Origin: CAZRAL01 sp964598005 | GTDB lineage: Bacteria; Pseudomonadota; Gammaproteobacteria; Burkholderiales; Usitatibacteraceae | NCBI GenBank assembly: GCA_964598005.1 | Contig: CAZRAL010000009.1 | Span: 1-64,000 of the forward strand | DNA: 64,000 nucleotides | Reading direction: 5' to 3' | Shown here: positions 60,526 to 64,000 of the stretch, one piece after another | Position numbering within the stretch: the stretch's first letter is position 1 | How the letters are laid out: each line of letters begins with the position of its first letter | Made by a program: the position numbers and the translations under genes | Notes under the pieces: model-generated | What the model was told of the DNA's origin: nothing | Databases searched by the model: none | The model's input: the letters and a program-made list of their open reading frames with translations, nothing else

Positions 60526-63005
60526 TCGGCAGCTTCTGCTTTTGGCCAGGCGACCGTTTCTGTCTGCCCCACCGCCAGGTTGGCGAAATGTTTGTCGAAA
60601 TCATCGACCATGATAATGTCGTGCTGCAACGCCCGTGCGCGTTTCCACAACGCCAATTCGGTTTCGCTAATCACGGCCAGTGCCCGCGCTTCCTCGTACT
60701 GCGCCTCTACACCGTGCGCCGCGCCACGATCCGCCAGCCGCCCGGCTTTGAATGCCGCGCGGACTTTGGCCTCCACCGGCTCGGCCGCAATCACGGCGTG
60801 CAGGGCGGCTTCGAGCTTGCCGATCAGGTCATGCTCATCGTCAGGCAGATACATACCCGCAATCAGCCGGTTGCGCGCCGCGCTGGGCTGGATCAGCAAA
60901 TCAGCCACGGCATGGCCCATTGCATCGCTCGGTTGAATGAGCGTCAGGCCACGGGGGAAGACCAGCAGGCGCAAGAAAAAAGCCACCGCACGATTCGGGA
61001 AATTCTGGATGATGCCATCCATCGCCACCTGTATTTTGAAGATTGAATCGTAAAGCGCCCAGTGCAGCAGCGGCAGTTCGTCGCGCTGGCGGCCACGCTG
61101 ATCGTAAAATTTCAGTGCAGCCGAACAAAGATAAAGCAGCGAAAGCACATCGCCTAAACGCGCGGAAAGTTTTTCCTTGCGCTTTAGCGAACCGCCGATG
61201 ACGAACATGCTGATATCGGCTAGCAAGGCGAAAGCAGTTGAAAAGCGGGTGATCTGCTGATAGTAGCGTTTGGTATCTTTACAAGCCGGGGCAGACAGGC
61301 CGCGGCCGCCGGTAAAGCCGATCCACAAGGCGCGCGCAGCGTTGGAAAGGGTAAATTTGATATGGCCCCAGAATGCGTTGTCGAATTTTTCGACCGAATT
61401 TTCCTGTGCGGCCTGCATTTCTTTTAATACCCACGGGTGGCAACGAATCGCGCCTTGGCCAAAAATAATCAGCGAGCGAGTCAGAATATTGGCGCCCTCG
61501 ACGGTAATGGCGATGGGTACCGATTGATAGGCGCGCCCCAGATAGTTGTGGGGGCCTAAGCAAATGCCCTTGCCACCGTGCACGTCCATGGCATCGTTCA
61601 ACACCAGTCGCATGCGCTCGGTCATATGGTATTTGGAAATCGCCGACAATACGGAGGGCTTTTCACCCATATCCAGCGCACCGGCCGTCACCGTACGACA
61701 CGCATCCATCAGATAGGTGTGGCCGCCAATACGCGCCAGCGGTTCTTCGATGCCTTCAAATTTGCCAATGGGTAATTTGAATTGCTGGCGTATGCGCGCA
61801 TAGGCGCCCGTTGCCATCGCGGTGAATTTTCCGGCGGCAATCGATTGCGCGGGCAGTGAAATCGAACGCCCTGCGGCCAAACATTCCATCAACATGCGCC
61901 AGCCCTGCCCGATCATGGGGCGACCGCCGATGACCCAATCTAAAGGAATAAAAACATCCTTGCCCCAGTTTGGCCCATTCATGAACACGGCGTTCAAGGG
62001 AAAATGGCGGCGACCAATGTGCACCCCGCGATGTGAAGTGGGAATCAAAGCGCAGGTGATCCCGCGATCCACTTCCTCCCCGATCAGTTTATCCGGGTCG
62101 TAACACTTGAAAGCCAGCCCCAGCAATGTCGCCACCGGCCCTAGGGTGATATAGCGTTTTTCCCAGGTCAGACGGATGCCCAAAGTTTCCTGCCCTTCCC
62201 ACATTTGCCGGCAGATGATGCCTACATCCGGCATCGATGCCGCATCAGAACCTGCTTCCGGCGCAGTCAAGGCAAAACAGGGAATGTCCAGCCCTTTAGC
62301 CAGGCGCGGCAGGTAATGATTTTTTTGTTCGGGCGTACCGTAATGCATCAGCAGTTCGCCCGGCCCCAGTGAGTTGGGCACCATGACAGTTATCGCCGCG
62401 GTGCTGCTGCGGGTGGACAGTTTCATCACGACCTGCGAGTGCGCATACGCCGAAAACCCCATGCCGCCGTATTCCTTGGGGATAATCATGCCGAGAAAAC
62501 CGTGATCCTTGATGAATTGCCAGACCTCGGGCGGCAAATCGTATTGTTCGTGGGTGATCTGCCACTCGTCGACCATGCCGCATAATTTTCCGGTCGGGCC
62601 ATCGATAAAAGCCTGCTCTTCGGCTGTGAGCGTGGCCGCAGGATAATCCAGCCATTTATTCCAGTCCGGCTTGCCGCTGAAAAGATCGCCATCCCACCAC
62701 ACCGTGCCGGCATTCAGCGCCTCCTGCTCGGTTTGCGACATTTGCGGCAACAATTTCTTGTAAGTTTTGAAAATCGGCGCCGTCAATAAAGTTTGCCGAA
62801 TGGTCGGCACCACCGCCACCGCAGCAAACACCAATAGCGCTGCCCATAGCAATGTAGCGACTGGGGCGACGACGACATGGCCAACCGACAGCGCTAGCAC
62901 AATCACGGCAAACCCCAGCGACCAGACCATCGCCGAGACACTGTGATAAGCCAGCACCCAGATCAACGCCAGTGCGCCCAGCAGGACAAGAAGGGTCGTT
63001 AGCAT
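60522..63005 (-). CDS. fadE: Acyl-CoA dehydrogenase FadE
   Basis: 827 residues, the long FadE type: about 100 residues with hydrophobic helices at the N-terminus, then a flavin-dependent acyl-CoA dehydrogenase core (FALTAPEAGSDAASMPDVG) and an extra C-terminal region. The DVHGGKGICLGPHNYLG segment and the VEGANILTRSLIIFGQG segment are family-specific. It introduces the trans-2 double bond of acyl-CoA. Translation of thiolase downstream is coupled. An F-family repeat lies just upstream of the start. Confidence 0.94.
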   Translation of the reverse strand: MLTTLLVLLGALALIWVLAYHSVSAMVWSLGFAVIVLALSVGHVVVAPVATLLWAALLVFAAVAVVPTIRQTLLTAPIFKTYKKLLPQMSQTEQEALNAGTVWWDGDLFSGKPDWNKWLDYPAATLTAEEQAFIDGPTGKLCGMVDEWQITHEQYDLPPEVWQFIKDHGFLGMIIPKEYGGMGFSAYAHSQVVMKLSTRSSTAAITVMVPNSLGPGELLMHYGTPEQKNHYLPRLAKGLDIPCFALTAPEAGSDAASMPDVGIICRQMWEGQETLGIRLTWEKRYITLGPVATLLGLAFKCYDPDKLIGEEVDRGITCALIPTSHRGVHIGRRHFPLNAVFMNGPNWGKDVFIPLDWVIGGRPMIGQGWRMLMECLAAGRSISLPAQSIAAGKFTAMATGAYARIRQQFKLPIGKFEGIEEPLARIGGHTYLMDACRTVTAGALDMGEKPSVLSAISKYHMTERMRLVLNDAMDVHGGKGICLGPHNYLGRAYQSVPIAITVEGANILTRSLIIFGQGAIRCHPWVLKEMQAAQENSVEKFDNAFWGHIKFTLSNAARALWIGFTGGRGLSAPACKDTKRYYQQITRFSTAFALLADISMFVIGGSLKRKEKLSARLGDVLSLLYLCSAALKFYDQRGRQRDELPLLHWALYDSIFKIQVAMDGIIQNFPNRAVAFFLRLLVFPRGLTLIQPSDAMGHAVADLLIQPSAARNRLIAGMYLPDDEHDLIGKLEAALHAVIAAEPVEAKVRAAFKAGRLADRGAAHGVEAQYEEARALAVISETELALWKRARALQHDIIMVDDFDKHFANLAVGQTETVAWPKAEAAE

Positions 63006-63037
63006 AATATTGTTTCCTTCAAAATAAGTTGTGTGTT

Positions 63038-63141
63038 ATTCCATTTCCAAATCAAAACTGACTTTGTCGGCTTCGCCTTGCCGTATTACTCAACCTGTCT
63101 GCGGCTCGCCTTCGTGTCATTTTTGATTTGAGAAATGGAAT
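63038..63141. repeat. F-family inverted-repeat element, long copy F2
   Basis: 104 bp bounded by ATTCCATTTCCAAATCAAAA and TTTTGATTTGAGAAATGGAA(T). The arms match the short copy at 1266-1317; the extra middle part contains GGCTTCGCCTTGCC. It lies between the fadE start and the end of the rlmI-like gene. Confidence 0.7.
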
Positions 63142-63184
63142 CAAAGCGATGTTTCATCGTTGCCTCAAAGGCCCAGTGGGCAGA

Positions 63185-64000
63185 CTATGTGTAATCAACC
63201 GCTCCACGTTGCAATAATAAACCTTTCAAATAATCCCCTTCGGGAAAATTGAGCGCAACGGGATGATCGCGCCCCGGCCCCAAACGGCCCACAATGCGCA
63301 AATCGGTCCCGGCGTCCAGCGCTGCACCGGCCACGATCTTCTGAAACAGATCGGCGCTGATTCCGCCTGAGCAGGAAAAGGTCATGAGGTGCCCATGTGG
63401 TCGCAACAACTTGCACCCCAACAAATTGATATCTTTATACGCGCGTGCGGCCTTTTCGGCATGTTGGGCGGTGGGCGCAAACTTGGGCGGATCGAGAATA
63501 ATCAGGTCGAAGCTGCGGCCTTTGTCGCGCAGCGTACGCAGGGCAGCGAATACATCGGCTTCCCATACTTCTGACTTCCCGGCATCCAATCCGTTCAAGG
63601 CCACATTGCGTTGTACCAGTTGGAGCGCCGGGCCAGAACTATCGATCGATAGCACATTTTTTGCACCACCTTGCAGCGCCGCGACGCTCATGCCGCCGCT
63701 ATAACAAAAACAATTGAGCGCCTCGGCACCCTGCGCCAACTCCCGAACCAATAAGCGATTTTCCCGCTGGTCGAGGTAGTAACCGGTTTTATGCCCCCCA
63801 GCGATATCGACCTCGATTTTCAATCCCGATTCATCGATGATAATGGGGCCCGGTAATGGCTCTCCGGCAATCAAGCCGTTTTTAACGGGTAGCCCCTCCA
63901 GCGCACGCACATCGGCATCGGAACGTTCGTAAACCGTACGCATTTTCAGGACCTGCATCAGTATGCTCGTGATCGTATCTCGCCAGGGTTCGGCACCGGC
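63185..64000 (-). CDS. rlmI: 23S rRNA methyltransferase, RlmI type (partial, 5' end outside window)
   Basis: The C-terminal 271 codons are in the window; the frame continues without a start to the window edge (AGAEPWRDTI upstream of MQVLK). Features: TVYERSDADVRALEGL, the S-adenosylmethionine site LNCFCYSGGMSVAAL, LIILDPPKF and the catalytic-type Cys in MTFSCSGG. Full-length family members are about 390-400 residues with an N-terminal PUA domain, which must lie beyond 64000. The target is m5C1962 in E. coli RlmI; specificity here is inferred only. Confidence 0.9.
   Translation of the reverse strand, partial: AGAEPWRDTITSILMQVLKMRTVYERSDADVRALEGLPVKNGLIAGEPLPGPIIIDESGLKIEVDIAGGHKTGYYLDQRENRLLVRELAQGAEALNCFCYSGGMSVAALQGGAKNVLSIDSSGPALQLVQRNVALNGLDAGKSEVWEADVFAALRTLRDKGRSFDLIILDPPKFAPTAQHAEKAARAYKDINLLGCKLLRPHGHLMTFSCSGGISADLFQKIVAGAALDAGTDLRIVGRLGPGRDHPVALNFPEGDYLKGLLLQRGAVDYT

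Overview
The window looks like a chromosomal segment of a betaproteobacterium of moderate GC content. The inference rests on gene order and family type: glnE / yhdP / nitrilase, trxA-rho-rpmE, glyA-nrdR-ribD-ribE, an AddAB-type recombination nuclease, and a long FadE paired with a thiolase. No rRNA or tRNA gene, CRISPR array, prophage or complete insertion sequence was seen, so the species cannot be named.

Layout. 1-3460: acyl-CoA / valine catabolism (enoyl-CoA hydratase, 3-hydroxyisobutyryl-CoA hydrolase, FAH-family enzyme). 3462-7290 (minus): riboflavin genes ribD-ribE with nrdR and glyA, cut off after ribE by an IS5-type transposase remnant. 7403-10038: two inverted copies of an IS5-derived miniature element enclose a TPR/LuxR-type regulator and, converging on it, a 59-codon gene with a bacteriocin-type double-glycine leader. 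This is the most interesting candidate system in the window. 10049-13030: OmpR/EnvZ-type two-component pair and a six-EF-hand exported protein. 13155-18737: tsaB-rimI-udg, lemA with two TPM-domain genes, and lplT. 18738-21546: decayed region (integrase, P-type ATPase and B12-dependent ribonucleotide reductase remnants) followed by CBS, frameshifted host-attachment and DksA-like genes. 21616-24456: repeat-rich DNA around a wax-ester-synthase homologue whose catalytic-motif His is Gln. 24484-30732: cassette of TIGR04283/TIGR04282 transferases, DUF3047, a SelD-N-terminal-like flavoprotein, a GlcF-like Fe-S protein and a GT39 membrane glycosyltransferase. 30911-33045 (minus): trxA, rho, rpmE2. 33362-35245: repeat protein split by an amber codon. 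35597-42512: ferredoxin fdxA and addB-addA. 42538-50242: glnE, yhdP, nitrilase. 50329-57545 (minus): oligopeptide ABC transporter with two tandem binding proteins. 57804-64000 (minus): HAD phosphatase, GIY-YIG protein, thiolase, FadE, and an RlmI-type methyltransferase that runs off the window.

The intergenic DNA carries at least five families of short non-autonomous repeats, called here A (TGTTACGC ends, about 80 bp), B (GGAACCTCTG ends with 4-bp NTAA target duplications, 53-651 bp), C (GGGAATCCAG type), E (IS5-derived, about 187 bp) and F (CCATTTCCAAATCAAAA ends). A tandem 143-bp repeat (D) lies at 58909-59173. Together they account for almost every long gene-free stretch. In 33046-33361, 57546-57803 and 9626-9849 I see only probable promoter or leader DNA and no recognisable feature.
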